This document shows positions 7,661 to 16,746 of a DNA stretch of 48,846 nucleotides, piece by piece; position 1 is the first letter of the stretch, and each line of letters begins with the position of its first letter. The stretch is from Fidelibacterota bacterium (lineage in GTDB: Bacteria > Fidelibacterota > UBA8477). The translations under genes were made by a program, and so were the position numbers. The stretch covers positions 1 through 48,846 of the forward strand of contig JAIPJQ010000006.1 of NCBI GenBank assembly GCA_021734065.1, written 5' to 3'. The notes under the pieces are model-generated. The model saw only the letters and a list, made by a program, of their open reading frames with translations. It ran no database searches and had not been told where the DNA came from.

Positions 7661-8731
7661 TTATTTTTCCTGTGCGACGGCTTCAGCACGACTCACCAAT
7701 GCTGCGTATTCTGCGGTGGGGTCAATTTCAAACGCCATTTTCGCCCGGAGGAGAGCCAATTGAGGCTTGTCCTTCAATAAATAAATCGCAGCCAGACGGG
7801 CGTGTGCCAGGTGATTCTCCGGATTTGTAGACAAAATACTTTTGTAGGTTTGTTCCGCGGCATCTAACCAGATCGTCCCACCGGAACGTGAATTTTGAAT
7901 GTACAGCTCTCCCAAAATCTGACGGGCATCATTATCCTCGGGGAAGTCTTTCAGGTATGATTTGGTTTGTTCAATTCGATAATTCAGCTCAAACGCAGGT
8001 TTGTTGATGAACTCAATGAAGGTTTTGGCTGCCTCCTGATTTTTCGCGTCCATTTCCCGCGCCTGTTCGAAAGCCTGCTGAACCATATCCAGCGGAATAT
8101 CCTCTGTTTGCGCCAGGGCCAGCGCTTTGCCTACATAGGCGTCACCGGCGATGGGGTTCAAATCGATGGCTTTTTGAAACATTTCCCGCGCGCCACCCAC
8201 ATTTTTCTGCGCCAGATAGGCATACGCCACGCCCACCATGGCGGTGTAATTCCGTGGAGATTTTGTCAGGGCTTTTTGATAATGGGATTGTGCCTGAGCA
8301 TAGAGCTTCTGGTGATACAGGACTTTTGCCATACCGATGAGAGCTTCTTCCTGGTCCGGTTCAATAGACAATGCCTGGTCGAAATATCTGTAGGCTTCGG
8401 CATGGTCATTTTGCTTCAGATATACCTGACCAATTTCTATGGTAATGTCTAAGGTGTCGGCTCCGGCGAGAAGTCCGCGTTTATATTGATCAATCGCCGC
8501 TTCGTAATTGCCATTTTCACTAAACAATTTCCCCGCCAGTAAATACGCCTCCGTATATCCGGGATTTTCCTGCTGAACCCGGTTCAACAATTCCATGGCC
8601 CGTATGGGAGAACCCAGCTCAGCCTCAACCAGCGCTTGTCGATATAGCTCATCCACATTCCTCTCACAGCCGGTCATCATCCAGGCCGTGACAGCCATTA
8701 GTATCGCGAAAATTTTCATCTGATTTTTCAT
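7661..8731 (-). CDS. TPR-repeat lipoprotein
   Basis: A 356-residue lipoprotein made of tandem tetratricopeptide repeats. The start at 8731 is preferred over an in-frame ATG 54 bp upstream: the signal peptide (Met-Lys-Asn-Gln, hydrophobic core, Trp-Met-Met-Thr-Gly-Cys) begins there, and a GGGTGGGG Shine-Dalgarno-like stretch precedes it. After the lipidated Cys come roughly eight TPR units with the Ala-Tyr/Gly/Ala-Pro pattern (for example Ala-Tyr-Arg-Tyr-Phe-Asp-Gln-Ala and Asn-Pro-Ile-Ala-Gly-Asp-Ala-Tyr). Such proteins serve as protein-protein scaffolds in the periplasm, often in envelope assembly. No partner is evident here: menG is convergent and bcp lies upstream beyond a terminator. Confidence 0.82.
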   Translation of the reverse strand: MKNQMKIFAILMAVTAWMMTGCERNVDELYRQALVEAELGSPIRAMELLNRVQQENPGYTEAYLLAGKLFSENGNYEAAIDQYKRGLLAGADTLDITIEIGQVYLKQNDHAEAYRYFDQALSIEPDQEEALIGMAKVLYHQKLYAQAQSHYQKALTKSPRNYTAMVGVAYAYLAQKNVGGAREMFQKAIDLNPIAGDAYVGKALALAQTEDIPLDMVQQAFEQAREMDAKNQEAAKTFIEFINKPAFELNYRIEQTKSYLKDFPEDNDARQILGELYIQNSRSGGTIWLDAAEQTYKSILSTNPENHLAHARLAAIYLLKDKPQLALLRAKMAFEIDPTAEYAALVSRAEAVAQEK

Positions 8732-8840
8732 GGAAAACCCCACCCTGCTTTCAGTTAGAGCTGATTTTGAAACTATTGCGCACATGGATTGGCTGCAAGC
8801 CTTTTCACGCCCGGGGAACCGTATTTTTTCGCTCTGAAAT

Positions 8841-8873
8841 TAAAAACCCACAGGACACTCCCATGGGTTTTTA
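8841..8873 (-). terminator. Strong symmetrical terminator downstream of bcp
   Basis: TAAAAACCCA and TGGGTTTTTA form a perfect 10-bp inverted repeat with a 13-nt loop. It has A/T tracts on both sides and can act on either strand. It lies 28 bp past the bcp stop and isolates bcp from the TPR gene. Confidence 0.8.
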
Positions 8874-8900
8874 ACGCACTCAATCAAGACCGGCGTCTGA

Positions 8901-9359
8901 TCATAATCCCCAATCTTTGATAATCTCCTGGGCGTGTTCAGAGACCTTTACCTTCTTGTAAATTTTGTCAATGACGCCATCTTCATTAATGAGATAGGTC
9001 CAGCGATTGGTCCCCATGTATTTGCGACCATACATGTTTTTCTCACCCCAGACGCCATAGAGATTCACCACCTTTTTCTCTGGATCAGCCAGCAGGTCGA
9101 AGTTCAGGTCATATTTATTGCTGAATTTTTGGTGTGACGCTTCATCATCAATGCTGACCCCCAGCACCACAACACTCTTTTCTTTCAAAACAGACTGATT
9201 ATCCCGCAGGTTGCAGGCTTCTTTTGTGCAGCCGGGCGTATTGTCTTTGGGATAAAAATACAGAACCACTTTTTTACCTTTATAGTCGGAAAGTGATACC
9301 GCCTTCCCGTCTTGAGTATTTAATGTGAAATCCGGGGCTTTCTGTCCAGGTTCTAACAT
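8901..9359 (-). CDS. bcp: Thioredoxin-dependent thiol peroxidase (Bcp/PrxQ)
   Basis: This 152-residue atypical 2-Cys peroxiredoxin reduces peroxides, with thioredoxin as electron donor. Peroxidatic Cys44 lies in Thr-Pro-Gly-Cys-Thr and resolving Cys49 five residues later, the Bcp spacing. The AhpC/TSA fold starts at Ala-Pro-Asp-Phe-Thr-Leu. The start at 9359 is chosen over the in-frame ATG at 9374 because AAGGAG lies 6 nt before it, inside the longer reading, and because the protein then begins with the family-typical Leu-Glu-Pro-Gly. Single-gene unit between dnaA and the TPR gene. Confidence 0.93.
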   Translation of the reverse strand: MLEPGQKAPDFTLNTQDGKAVSLSDYKGKKVVLYFYPKDNTPGCTKEACNLRDNQSVLKEKSVVVLGVSIDDEASHQKFSNKYDLNFDLLADPEKKVVNLYGVWGEKNMYGRKYMGTNRWTYLINEDGVIDKIYKKVKVSEHAQEIIKDWGL

Positions 9360-9436
9360 GTACCACTCCTTCATGATTTTTTTGCTTCTTGGTGTGTATT
9401 AATCAACCGGTTATGTGTGCCCGTTGTGAAAACCGG

Positions 9437-10801
9437 TTAGCTGTTCTGATTCATGACGCTTTCTGACAACCGCCGTATCAGTGTTTTTACCTCAGCGTTG
9501 AACAGTTCATCCCGATTGGTTTTTTCCTCAATGGTTTTCACGGCATGAATGACCGTACTATGATCACGACCGCCAAAAGAAAGTCCTATGGACTTAAGTG
9601 AATTACGGGTTAGTTGTTTTGCCATATACATGGCGACTTGCCGGGCCAGAGCAACCTCCTGACGCCGCCCTTTGCCCATAATGTCCACTTTTTTAACACC
9701 GAAGTTTTCCGCAACCACCTCAACGATTCGCTCGACAGTGATATTGGGGGCTACATGGTGGTTCATTACCTCTGCCAGCACCCGGCGGGCCAGATTCAGG
9801 GAAATGTCACTTTTAACCAGTGATGCATAAGCCAGCAAGCGGATCAGCGCACCCTGGAGATCGCGTACATTGGTGTCAATGTTCATAGCCAGAAATTCCA
9901 CCACCTCATAGGGAATTTCGCTTCCACTCTCGTCAGCTTTTTGCCGAAGAATGGCCACGCGGGTTTCATAGTCCGGTTCCTGAATATCCACAATGAGCCC
10001 GGCATTGAACCGGGAGGTGAGGCGGCTGTGGAGCCCCAATTCGGCCGGTGGACGATCTGTGGATAAGATGATCCGGCGCCCGTTCATGTAGAGTTCGTTG
10101 AAGGTGTGGAAAAACTCCTCTTCCGTGCGGACCTTTTTTTGGAAAAACTGGATGTCGTCCACAATTAAGAGGTCAACACTGCGATAGAATCGGCTGAACT
10201 GGGCGGTCTTGTTTTCTTTAATGGCATTAATGTAATCCAGGGTGAATTTCTCGGAGGTTACATACATGACCCGCTTTTCCGGATGCAGCTCCAGAAATGC
10301 ATTTCCTACGGCCTGAACCAGGTGGGTTTTTCCCAGACCGACACCGCCGTAAACCACCAGCGGATTGTAGAGGGAATTGTCACGGGCTTCCACAACAGCC
10401 TGACCAGCCGCTTTTGCAAATTGGTTGTTTGGACCCTCCACGAAGTTGGTGAAGATGTACTGATCGTTTAAATTCGGGCTAAAGGTTTGTTTTGGCTTGT
10501 TTTGTCGCGGAACTTGTGTGTCATCAAAGAAGGGTCTGGGAGCTGCCTCTTTTTGCTCCTCCAGCACAATGGAATAATCCACCTTCATAGGCTCGCCTGC
10601 AATTCCTGACACGGTCTCTTCCACCAGTTCGCCATAGTGGGATTTGACCCATTCATAGAAGAACTGTGACGGCACCTTCAGTATAAGGGTCGCATCATTT
10701 TTTGCCAGGAAAGAAATCGGCTTAAACCAGGTTTGAAACGTTTGCTCCGCTACGCGCTGCCTCAAGGCCTCCTGGGTAGCCGCCCAGAGGTCATGCCCCA
10801 T
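9437..10801 (-). CDS. dnaA: Chromosomal replication initiator DnaA
   Basis: A 454-residue initiator that binds DnaA boxes and melts oriC. Domain I covers residues 1-80 (Trp-Phe-Lys-Pro-Ile). A short domain II linker precedes the AAA+ domain III (about 105-325), with Walker A Gly-Gly-Val-Gly-Leu-Gly-Lys-Thr (152-159), Walker B Leu-Leu-Ile-Val-Asp-Asp-Ile (211-217) and the arginine-rich Ser-Arg-Phe-Asn segment. Domain IV ends with the DnaA signature Gly-Gly-Arg-Asp-His-Ser-Thr-Val. The ATG at 10801 is preferred over the GTG at 10807 because GGAG sits 5 nt before it. It is transcribed divergently from rpmH, and two TTATCAACA boxes lie at its own 5' end, pointing to autoregulation. Unlike many genomes, it is not adjacent to dnaN, which is 13.6 kb away. 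Confidence 0.97.
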   Translation of the reverse strand: MGHDLWAATQEALRQRVAEQTFQTWFKPISFLAKNDATLILKVPSQFFYEWVKSHYGELVEETVSGIAGEPMKVDYSIVLEEQKEAAPRPFFDDTQVPRQNKPKQTFSPNLNDQYIFTNFVEGPNNQFAKAAGQAVVEARDNSLYNPLVVYGGVGLGKTHLVQAVGNAFLELHPEKRVMYVTSEKFTLDYINAIKENKTAQFSRFYRSVDLLIVDDIQFFQKKVRTEEEFFHTFNELYMNGRRIILSTDRPPAELGLHSRLTSRFNAGLIVDIQEPDYETRVAILRQKADESGSEIPYEVVEFLAMNIDTNVRDLQGALIRLLAYASLVKSDISLNLARRVLAEVMNHHVAPNITVERIVEVVAENFGVKKVDIMGKGRRQEVALARQVAMYMAKQLTRNSLKSIGLSFGGRDHSTVIHAVKTIEEKTNRDELFNAEVKTLIRRLSESVMNQNS

Positions 10802-10813
10802 CAACACTCCAAA

Positions 10814-10833
10814 TTATCAACAAGTTATCAACA
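10814..10833 (+). promoter_or_regulatory. Two tandem DnaA-box-like sites upstream of dnaA
   Basis: TTATCAACA occurs twice, at 10814-10822 and 10825-10833, an 11-bp direct repeat that puts both on one helix face. Each differs from TTATCCACA at one base. They start 13 bp before the dnaA ATG, so likely act in dnaA autorepression, possibly also in an accessory origin. Confidence 0.6.
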
Positions 10834-10932
10834 TTTCCTATGTCTCAATCTAACAAAAATCCAGCACGATTCCATGGAAAATTTTTACGCGTTGCATTTT
10901 GGAAAAATTTTATTGGTAAACCCTTTGTTAAA

Positions 10933-10960
10933 TTGACTTTCCCCGGCGATTGGTTATATT
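10933..10960 (+). promoter_or_regulatory. Promoter of the rpmH operon
   Basis: TTGACT (10933-10938) and TATATT (10955-10960) are separated by 16 bp and lie 47 bp before the rpmH ATG. A good housekeeping-sigma match for a strongly expressed ribosomal protein gene. Confidence 0.6.
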
Positions 10961-11006
10961 TCGCCGCTTTTTTTAGCAGGGGTTAAAGAATTAAAGAGAG
11001 TGAGCT

Positions 11007-11147
11007 ATGAAACGCACATATCAACCAAGTCGCCGTAAGCGTCGCAATCGTCACGGCTTTCGGGCGCGCATGAAAACAAAAAATGGCCGGAAACTTCTGG
11101 CCCGTCGTCGTGGAAAAGGCAGACACCAACTTACGGTATCGGGTTAA
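11007..11147 (+). CDS. rpmH: Ribosomal protein bL34
   Basis: A 46-residue, highly basic protein beginning Met-Lys-Arg-Thr-Tyr-Gln-Pro-Ser and containing His-Gly-Phe-Arg-Ala-Arg-Met and Gly-Arg-Lys-Leu-Leu-Ala-Arg-Arg-Arg: a textbook L34. It is part of the large ribosomal subunit. AAAGAGAG lies upstream of the start. It is first in the conserved rpmH-rnpA-yidD-yidC-mnmE-mnmG order near the origin. Its 3' third is overlapped by rnpA in another frame. Confidence 0.96.
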   Translation: MKRTYQPSRRKRRNRHGFRARMKTKNGRKLLARRRGKGRHQLTVSG

Positions 11148-11457
11148 ACCCATCCCTTCTGTCGCCGTAGACGAATACCTTTCCAAGGGGGGGCGTGTTT
11201 CGCGAAAGGGTATAACTTTGTACCACCAGCCAAAACCATCCTTAGAGGTGGGCTTTTTAATTAAGCGAAAAGCTGGTAATGCCGTTAGGCGAAACCATAC
11301 CCGGCGATTGTTTTGGGGAACGATTCTTAATCACGATTTTGAGTTTATTCCGGATCGTGGTTATCTGTTTTTATTTCATAACGGCTTTTCCGTAACCGGC
11401 CCGCTTTATGAGGCAATAAATGGACTTATTGCACAAGCAAATCAATCCCGCCAATAA
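11083..11457 (+). CDS. rnpA: Ribonuclease P protein component
   Basis: The protein subunit of RNase P, which helps the catalytic RNA remove tRNA 5' leaders. The RNA-binding signature Ala-Val-Arg-Arg-Asn-His-Thr-Arg-Arg (about 67-75) matches the RNR motif, preceded by the central beta strands (Leu-Glu-Val-Gly-Phe-Leu-Ile). At 124 residues from the ATG at 11083 it has the usual length. The only other possible start is GTG 11110, and both lie inside rpmH, so the overlap with rpmH (38-65 nt) is obligatory. No Shine-Dalgarno is evident at either, which suggests translation coupled to rpmH. yidD overlaps its 3' end by 38 nt. Confidence 0.9.
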   Translation: MAGNFWPVVVEKADTNLRYRVKPIPSVAVDEYLSKGGRVSRKGITLYHQPKPSLEVGFLIKRKAGNAVRRNHTRRLFWGTILNHDFEFIPDRGYLFLFHNGFSVTGPLYEAINGLIAQANQSRQ

Positions 11458-11680
11458 GATTTTCATCGGGTTCATCAAACTTTACCGGCTGACATTATCC
11501 CCTGTCCTGGGGAATTCGTGCCGGTTTTATCCCTCTTGTTCTCGCTATGCCGAAGAAGCTTTTGAGGTTTTGCCGATTTGGAAAGCCCTGCCTAAAACGG
11601 CCTGGCGAATATTGCGCTGTAACCCCTACGGCAAAGGTGGCTACGATCCGGTAGTTAAAGAGCATTTTGAGGAGCAGTAA
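11420..11680 (+). CDS. yidD: Membrane protein insertion efficiency factor YidD
   Basis: An 86-residue membrane-associated protein that assists YidC-dependent insertion. The family core is complete: [19 protein letters not shown], then [13 protein letters not shown]. It starts within rnpA and lies 2 nt before the yidC start, in the standard gene order. Confidence 0.95.
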   Translation: MDLLHKQINPANKIFIGFIKLYRLTLSPVLGNSCRFYPSCSRYAEEAFEVLPIWKALPKTAWRILRCNPYGKGGYDPVVKEHFEEQ

Positions 11681-11682
11681 GT

Positions 11683-13482
11683 TTGAACGATAAAAATACC
11701 GTTCTGGCATTCGTTTTAATGGGCTTGGTTCTGCTGGTCTATTTTTCCACGCCGTACCAGAAAATGATTAACCCTAATGCCGGTGAGCCCGTGCCGGTTG
11801 ATACGTCGTTTTCACCGCGGGGAGCTGCGCCAGAATCTCGTCCGGTGTCAGCCGGTCCAACCGGGCTGGAAAAGACCAAAATCGCTCCCGCACCCGATAA
11901 TATCAGCAGTTTGCCAGATACCGCCTTTGGATTTCAGGGGCCCGTACGGGTGGTGGTGGTCTATACTCCCGAATTTGAAATTCACCTCAATTCCCTGGGG
12001 GGTGGCACGCTTGATAAGGTATACTTAAACAATTACTATCTGAAGGACGGTAGTCGCGTTCAAATTATACCGGACAACGCCCGGGGCGTTCTAGCCAACC
12101 AATTCATCGGTTTTTCTACTGAAAATTTTTCTACCGCACGTATCAATTCAGAACTACTGAACTGTCAGGAAGACACCTGTCAGCTGGACGCTTTTAGTGA
12201 ACCACAGGCAGCAACATTCGTACTACCGCTGGGTCAGGGCGCGCAAATTACCCGCACCTTCACCTTTTATCCCGATAGTTTCCATGTGGGTCTGTCTCAG
12301 CAGACTGAGAACCTGAACAATGTGAACGCAGGACGATTTTTCGCCACCAGCTGGGCTGGTGGCATTAAATCAACAGAGCCCAACAAAAAGGATGAGTTGA
12401 ATTATACGAAGGTTTACACGCTGTTTGGTAGCGAATCCTCGCCATCCGATTATGATGCCAAAAAGGACGGTACAACCGAGACAATCACCGGTACAACGGC
12501 CTGGACCGGCATCCGCTCCAAATATTTTGCGGCTCTCATGGTTCCTGGCGAACCGGCGTATGAGATACATCAAAATCGTTACTTAACACCCGGTGAAGAT
12601 GGCGGGAAAAAGACCTTTAATTGGGACATGCGCCAAAAGCTGGATCGTAATCGCACAGAGCAATCCTTTGATTACCGGGTTTATCTGGGACCGCTTGATT
12701 ACAGCGCCCTGAAAAAGTATGACCTGCATTTTGAAGAGATGATGGACTGGGGCTGGTTCGGAATCATCGGAAAAGGTGCACTGTGGTTATTTAAAAAGCT
12801 GTATTCCGTGATTCCTAACTACGGTATTGTTCTGATTATCTTCGGCATTCTTGTAAAAATTCTCTTGTGGCCACTTACCAAGACCAGCTTTCAATCCAGC
12901 CGCAATATGCAGTCGCTGCAACCTGCCGTGGCAGAACTGAAAGAAAAATACAAGGGCGATCCCAAGCGGTTGAACGCAGAAACCATGAAGCTCTACAAGG
13001 AAAGCGGTGCCAATCCCATGGGCGGGTGTTTGCCCATGTTGATTCAGTTTCCTATCCTGATTGCCATGTTCAATCTTTTCCGTTCCACCATTCAATTGCG
13101 TGATGCGGCCTTCAAGGGTCTGGAGTTTTGGATTCCCGATTTATCCCTGCCTGACACCATTGCCCACGTGGGCGGTATTCCAATTAATATTCTACCCATT
13201 GTCATGGCGGTTACCATGTTTCTGCAGCAAAAGCTCATGTCTCCCGCCGGTGGTGCCACCAATAGCCAGATGAAGAGTATGAGCTATGTAATGACTTTCG
13301 TGTTTTTCTTCATTTTTTATAACTTCCCGTCCGGGCTCAACATCTATTATGCCCTTTTTAATATTCTCAGCATCCTTCAGCAGAAGATGATGCCCGCGCC
13401 TGCACCGGCTGCGATTCCTGCCAAAACCAGCCCGAACAAGCAGGTCAAGAGGCAAAACCGTAAGCCCCGGAAGCGGAAGTAG
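11683..13482 (+). CDS. yidC: Membrane protein insertase YidC
   Basis: A 599-residue inner-membrane insertase. The N-terminal helix (about 5-22) is followed by a large periplasmic beta domain (about 75-345). The conserved five-helix insertase domain begins near 370 (Tyr-Gly-Ile-Val-Leu-Ile-Ile-Phe) and includes the hydrophilic-groove region with Met-Gly-Gly-Cys-Leu-Pro-Met and Asn-Phe-Pro-Ser-Gly-Leu-Asn-Ile-Tyr-Tyr. The last 15 residues are strongly basic, a ribosome-binding tail seen in some YidC proteins. The start is TTG at 11683 with GGAG 8 nt upstream, giving the usual Asn-Thr-Val-Leu-Ala-Phe-Val-Leu N-terminus. Confidence 0.95.
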   Translation: MNDKNTVLAFVLMGLVLLVYFSTPYQKMINPNAGEPVPVDTSFSPRGAAPESRPVSAGPTGLEKTKIAPAPDNISSLPDTAFGFQGPVRVVVVYTPEFEIHLNSLGGGTLDKVYLNNYYLKDGSRVQIIPDNARGVLANQFIGFSTENFSTARINSELLNCQEDTCQLDAFSEPQAATFVLPLGQGAQITRTFTFYPDSFHVGLSQQTENLNNVNAGRFFATSWAGGIKSTEPNKKDELNYTKVYTLFGSESSPSDYDAKKDGTTETITGTTAWTGIRSKYFAALMVPGEPAYEIHQNRYLTPGEDGGKKTFNWDMRQKLDRNRTEQSFDYRVYLGPLDYSALKKYDLHFEEMMDWGWFGIIGKGALWLFKKLYSVIPNYGIVLIIFGILVKILLWPLTKTSFQSSRNMQSLQPAVAELKEKYKGDPKRLNAETMKLYKESGANPMGGCLPMLIQFPILIAMFNLFRSTIQLRDAAFKGLEFWIPDLSLPDTIAHVGGIPINILPIVMAVTMFLQQKLMSPAGGATNSQMKSMSYVMTFVFFFIFYNFPSGLNIYYALFNILSILQQKMMPAPAPAAIPAKTSPNKQVKRQNRKPRKRK

Positions 13483-13493
13483 GGAGTGCTTAC

Positions 13494-14849
13494 CTGTCCC
13501 GGCTACCGGATGTTTCTGAAACCATTGTAGCAATCTCCACCCCGCCAGGAACGGGCGGTCTGGCCATTATTCGTCTTTCCGGACAACACAGCCTTGAGAC
13601 AATTCAGCGATTTTTTTCCGCCGGTCGGCAATTGAAACCTCGCTTTGCAACGTATGGAATTATCGAACACCCGGATCTGGGTGATGACATTTTCGACGAT
13701 GTGGTGGTGACTTACTTCCCCACCCCTAATTCTGCCACGGGTGAGGATGTGGTGGAAATTTCCCTGCACGGCGGCGCTTACTTACAACAGACTTTGTTAG
13801 AGGTATTATCACGGCAGGACAATGTGAGGTTGGCAACACCGGGTGAATTCACCCTGCGGGCGTTTTTAAATGGGAAAATGGACCTTTCCAGCGCAGAGGC
13901 GGTGGCGGAGGCGATTCATGCCCAGGACGCAGTGGCGCACCGACAATCGCAGCGACATCTCCACGGGAATTTGCGCAGCTACGTTTCGCAATTAAAACAG
14001 GATTTGCTAAAAATAGTCTCGTTTATCGAGGCAGAACTGGACTTTTCTGACCAGGAAATTGATATGGTTTCCCCAAAACAACACCTGGTACAGATTGAAT
14101 CGCTGGCAACAAGAGCACAAAATCTGCTGGACACCTATTTTTACGGACAGCGGCTTGTGGAGGGATTTCGCGTCCCTCTAATTGGCGCACCGAACACCGG
14201 CAAGTCCAGTATTTTCAATGTCTTGCAGGGATATAATCGCGCTATTGTAACAGATGTTGCCGGGACCACCCGTGATACGATTGAGGCGCTAATCTCCATT
14301 GCAGGGCATACGGTTGTCTTGGTTGACACGGCCGGCGTGCGTGAATCGAAAAACAAAATTGAAGTTTTAGGGGTTGACCGTACGCGACAAGAGCTGGAGC
14401 GGGCAGATATTGTCTTGTCCGTCCAGTCAACCGACATTCCACCGGAGGACTTCAACACCGGGAATGATGTGCCGGTCATCCGTATTTTGAATAAATCTGA
14501 TCTGGGACAGCCGGGAGAAAAAATGCAGCCGGATATTGGTGCAACAATTTCATGTGTCACCGGCGAGGGTTTTGATGGTTTACGTCAAAAACTGGCCGAA
14601 ACCATTCTGGGTATGCGCCGGAAAACCTCAGAGGGATTGATAATTACCTCCCAGCGGCAGGCTGAGACATTAAGACGCTTTGTTGGAGCCTGTAAAGGCG
14701 CCGTTGCGGCGATTAACAACGCGGCAGGTCCCGAATATGTGGCGTCGGATTTACGCAACGGGCTCACCATTTTAGGTGAAATCACCGGAGAAGCCACACC
14801 TGACGACATTCTGGGTGAGATCTTCGGTTCGTTCTGTATTGGAAAATAG
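13494..14849 (+). CDS. mnmE: tRNA modification GTPase MnmE, apparent CTG start
   Basis: MnmE with MnmG builds the 5-carboxymethylaminomethyl (or taurino-like) group on wobble U34 of tRNAs. From CTG 13494 the protein is 451 residues, the family norm, and begins [18 protein letters not shown], the classical MnmE N-terminus that binds formyl-THF. G motifs: Gly-Ala-Pro-Asn-Thr-Gly-Lys-Ser (near 231), Thr-Thr-Arg-Asp-Thr, Asp-Thr-Ala-Gly (near 278) and Asn-Lys-Ser-Asp. The C-terminus Phe-Cys-Ile-Gly-Lys carries the functional Cys. No ATG, GTG or TTG exists between the yidC stop and the conserved N-terminus. GGGAG lies 7 nt before the CTG. The first conventional start (TTG 13632) would delete 46 conserved residues. 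Confidence 0.93.
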   Translation: MSRLPDVSETIVAISTPPGTGGLAIIRLSGQHSLETIQRFFSAGRQLKPRFATYGIIEHPDLGDDIFDDVVVTYFPTPNSATGEDVVEISLHGGAYLQQTLLEVLSRQDNVRLATPGEFTLRAFLNGKMDLSSAEAVAEAIHAQDAVAHRQSQRHLHGNLRSYVSQLKQDLLKIVSFIEAELDFSDQEIDMVSPKQHLVQIESLATRAQNLLDTYFYGQRLVEGFRVPLIGAPNTGKSSIFNVLQGYNRAIVTDVAGTTRDTIEALISIAGHTVVLVDTAGVRESKNKIEVLGVDRTRQELERADIVLSVQSTDIPPEDFNTGNDVPVIRILNKSDLGQPGEKMQPDIGATISCVTGEGFDGLRQKLAETILGMRRKTSEGLIITSQRQAETLRRFVGACKGAVAAINNAAGPEYVASDLRNGLTILGEITGEATPDDILGEIFGSFCIGK

Positions 14850-14853
14850 GTTA

Positions 14854-16746
14854 ATGGTTTCACGTGAAACATATGATGTGATTGTTGTGGGTGGCGGCCA
14901 CGCGGGTATTGAGGCCTCCCTGGCTTCGGCGCGCATGGGTCTGTCCACGCTATTGATCACCATGAAGTTGGATGCCGTTGGGCGCATGTCTTGTAATCCC
15001 GCCATTGGTGGGTTGGCCAAGGGTCACCTTGTGCGCGAACTGGACGCCCTGGGCGGTGAAATGGCAAAAGCTATTGATGCAACGGGAATACAATTCAAAA
15101 TGCTGAATCGCTCCAAGGGTCGCGCGGTTTGGTCTCCGCGTGCACAGGCGGATAAAAATCAATACAGTGCTTATATGCTGGCGGCCTGCCGGAACGAGGA
15201 AAATCTTGGTTTATTGGAAGATGAGGCCATTGCAGTGTTGGCCCGTCCCGACAAAAGCGCCGTTACCGGCATAAAAACCAAATCGAATGGCGTATTTCAT
15301 TGCGATGCCCTGGTCCTCACCAACGGGACCTTTCTTAACGGACTCATTCATATCGGTGAAAAACAGTTTACTGCCGGCCGGGTGGACGAATCTGCCAGTG
15401 TGGGGATTACAGAATCATTGATCGCGCTTGGGTTTGAAGCCGGTCGCCTGAAAACAGGTACACCTCCCCGCATCAGGCGCGACAGTATCGATTTTTCCAA
15501 AACCACCCTCCAGAAGGGCGATCCTGAACCGGAGCCTTTTTCATTTCAAACCGATTTGGCTGAATTTTCCCCGCCTGATGAAGCCTGCTACATCACCCAC
15601 ACGAATGCAGAGACCCATGCGCTTATCAACGCAAGTCTGGACCGCTCTCCCCTGTTTCGTGGTGTCATTCAGGGCGTGGGTCCGCGCTACTGTCCTTCTA
15701 TTGAAGACAAGGTTGTCCGTTTTCAGGACAAGCTGTCGCACCAACTATTTCTGGAGCCGGAATGGGTGAATGGGGACCAAATTTATGTGAATGGTTTTTC
15801 TTCCTCTCTGCCTGAGGAGGTACAACTGGCGGCCATGCGAACCGTCCCGGGTCTGGAAAAAGTGGCGTTTATCCGTCCGGGTTATGCAGTAGAGTATGAT
15901 TTCTTCCCGCCGCGTCAATTGAATCGCACGCTGGAAACCAAGCGGGTTTCCGGTCTTTATTTCGCCGGACAGATCAACGGTACCTCCGGATATGAGGAGG
16001 CAGCCGCTCAGGGCTTTATCGCCGGTGTAAATGCGGCATTAAAGCTGACAGGCGAGCAACCATTCATTCTGGAGCGACACGAGGCATATATCGGTGTGCT
16101 CATCGATGATTTAATTACCAAAGATGCGGATGAACCTTATCGCATGTTCACTTCCCGGGCAGAACACCGGTTGTTGTTGCGCTATGATAATGCCCATTTC
16201 CGGCTGGCGAAACATGGCCGGGAGTTGGGCTTGCTGGCGGAGGAGGTGTACGCGTTGATCCGGAAAGAACAAGGGCTGGCCGAGCGAGCAATTGAAACAT
16301 TGGAAAAGACCTTCGTTTCCCGGGATCGCGTAAATACCATCCTGACGATGGTTGGTGAGATGCAGGTTACAGAGAACCAGTCTTTAGCCGCGCTATTGCG
16401 ACGGCCCAGGATAAATATTACCCATATTCATTCGTTGCTCCCGGATTGGATGCAACCCCTTCCCCCGTCTCTGCTGTCCCTGGTCGGTACCGACGTCCGT
16501 TACGCCGGGTATATCAAACGCGAGTGGGAGCAGGTAAGAAAAATGAACCGCTTGCAGACGGCATCAATTCCTCCGGAAGTTGATTATTTGGGCATTCCCG
16601 GACTGTCTACAGAGGCGCGCCAAAAGCTGGACAAGATAAAACCGGAGACCCTTGGTCAGGCGGGTCGTATTTCCGGCGTCAATCCCGCCGATATAGCGGT
16701 TTTGATGGTCTATTTTAAGCAGCATGTTTCACGTGAAACTGTCTGA
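14854..16746 (+). CDS. mnmG: tRNA uridine-5-carboxymethylaminomethyl modification enzyme MnmG
   Basis: This 630-residue FAD/NADH enzyme is the partner of MnmE in U34 modification. The dinucleotide fold [11 protein letters not shown] lies at 11-21. Other signatures are Met-Ser-Cys-Asn-Pro-Ala-Ile-Gly-Gly (about 46-54) and Gly-Thr-Pro-Pro-Arg-Ile. The second GidA signature is Gly-Tyr-Glu-Glu-Ala-Ala-Ala-Gln-Gly. The ATG at 14854, 4 bp after the mnmE stop, gives the standard N-terminus; an in-frame upstream start inside mnmE adds a non-conserved 26-residue leader and is rejected. Codons 2-6 and the last codons are formed by parS-like palindromes, so both ends read Val-Ser-Arg-Glu-Thr. mfd overlaps the 3' end by 23 nt. 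Confidence 0.96.
   Translation: MVSRETYDVIVVGGGHAGIEASLASARMGLSTLLITMKLDAVGRMSCNPAIGGLAKGHLVRELDALGGEMAKAIDATGIQFKMLNRSKGRAVWSPRAQADKNQYSAYMLAACRNEENLGLLEDEAIAVLARPDKSAVTGIKTKSNGVFHCDALVLTNGTFLNGLIHIGEKQFTAGRVDESASVGITESLIALGFEAGRLKTGTPPRIRRDSIDFSKTTLQKGDPEPEPFSFQTDLAEFSPPDEACYITHTNAETHALINASLDRSPLFRGVIQGVGPRYCPSIEDKVVRFQDKLSHQLFLEPEWVNGDQIYVNGFSSSLPEEVQLAAMRTVPGLEKVAFIRPGYAVEYDFFPPRQLNRTLETKRVSGLYFAGQINGTSGYEEAAAQGFIAGVNAALKLTGEQPFILERHEAYIGVLIDDLITKDADEPYRMFTSRAEHRLLLRYDNAHFRLAKHGRELGLLAEEVYALIRKEQGLAERAIETLEKTFVSRDRVNTILTMVGEMQVTENQSLAALLRRPRINITHIHSLLPDWMQPLPPSLLSLVGTDVRYAGYIKREWEQVRKMNRLQTASIPPEVDYLGIPGLSTEARQKLDKIKPETLGQAGRISGVNPADIAVLMVYFKQHVSRETV
14856..14871. other. parS site 1 (ParB-binding centromere sequence)
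   Basis: GGTTTCACGTGAAACA matches 15 of 16 positions of the widely conserved parS sequence, and its inner 14 bp (14857-14870) are a perfect palindrome. It sits in the first codons of mnmG. ParB/Spo0J would nucleate here for origin segregation and SMC loading; parA/parB are not in this window. Confidence 0.85.

Noticed and set aside
13632-14849. mnmE starting at TTG 13632
   Set aside because: It would remove 46 residues of the conserved N-terminal domain that are encoded in frame just upstream.
14776-14853. N-terminal extension of mnmG into mnmE
   Set aside because: The extra 26 residues are not MnmG-like; the FAD-binding start follows ATG 14854 at the normal distance.
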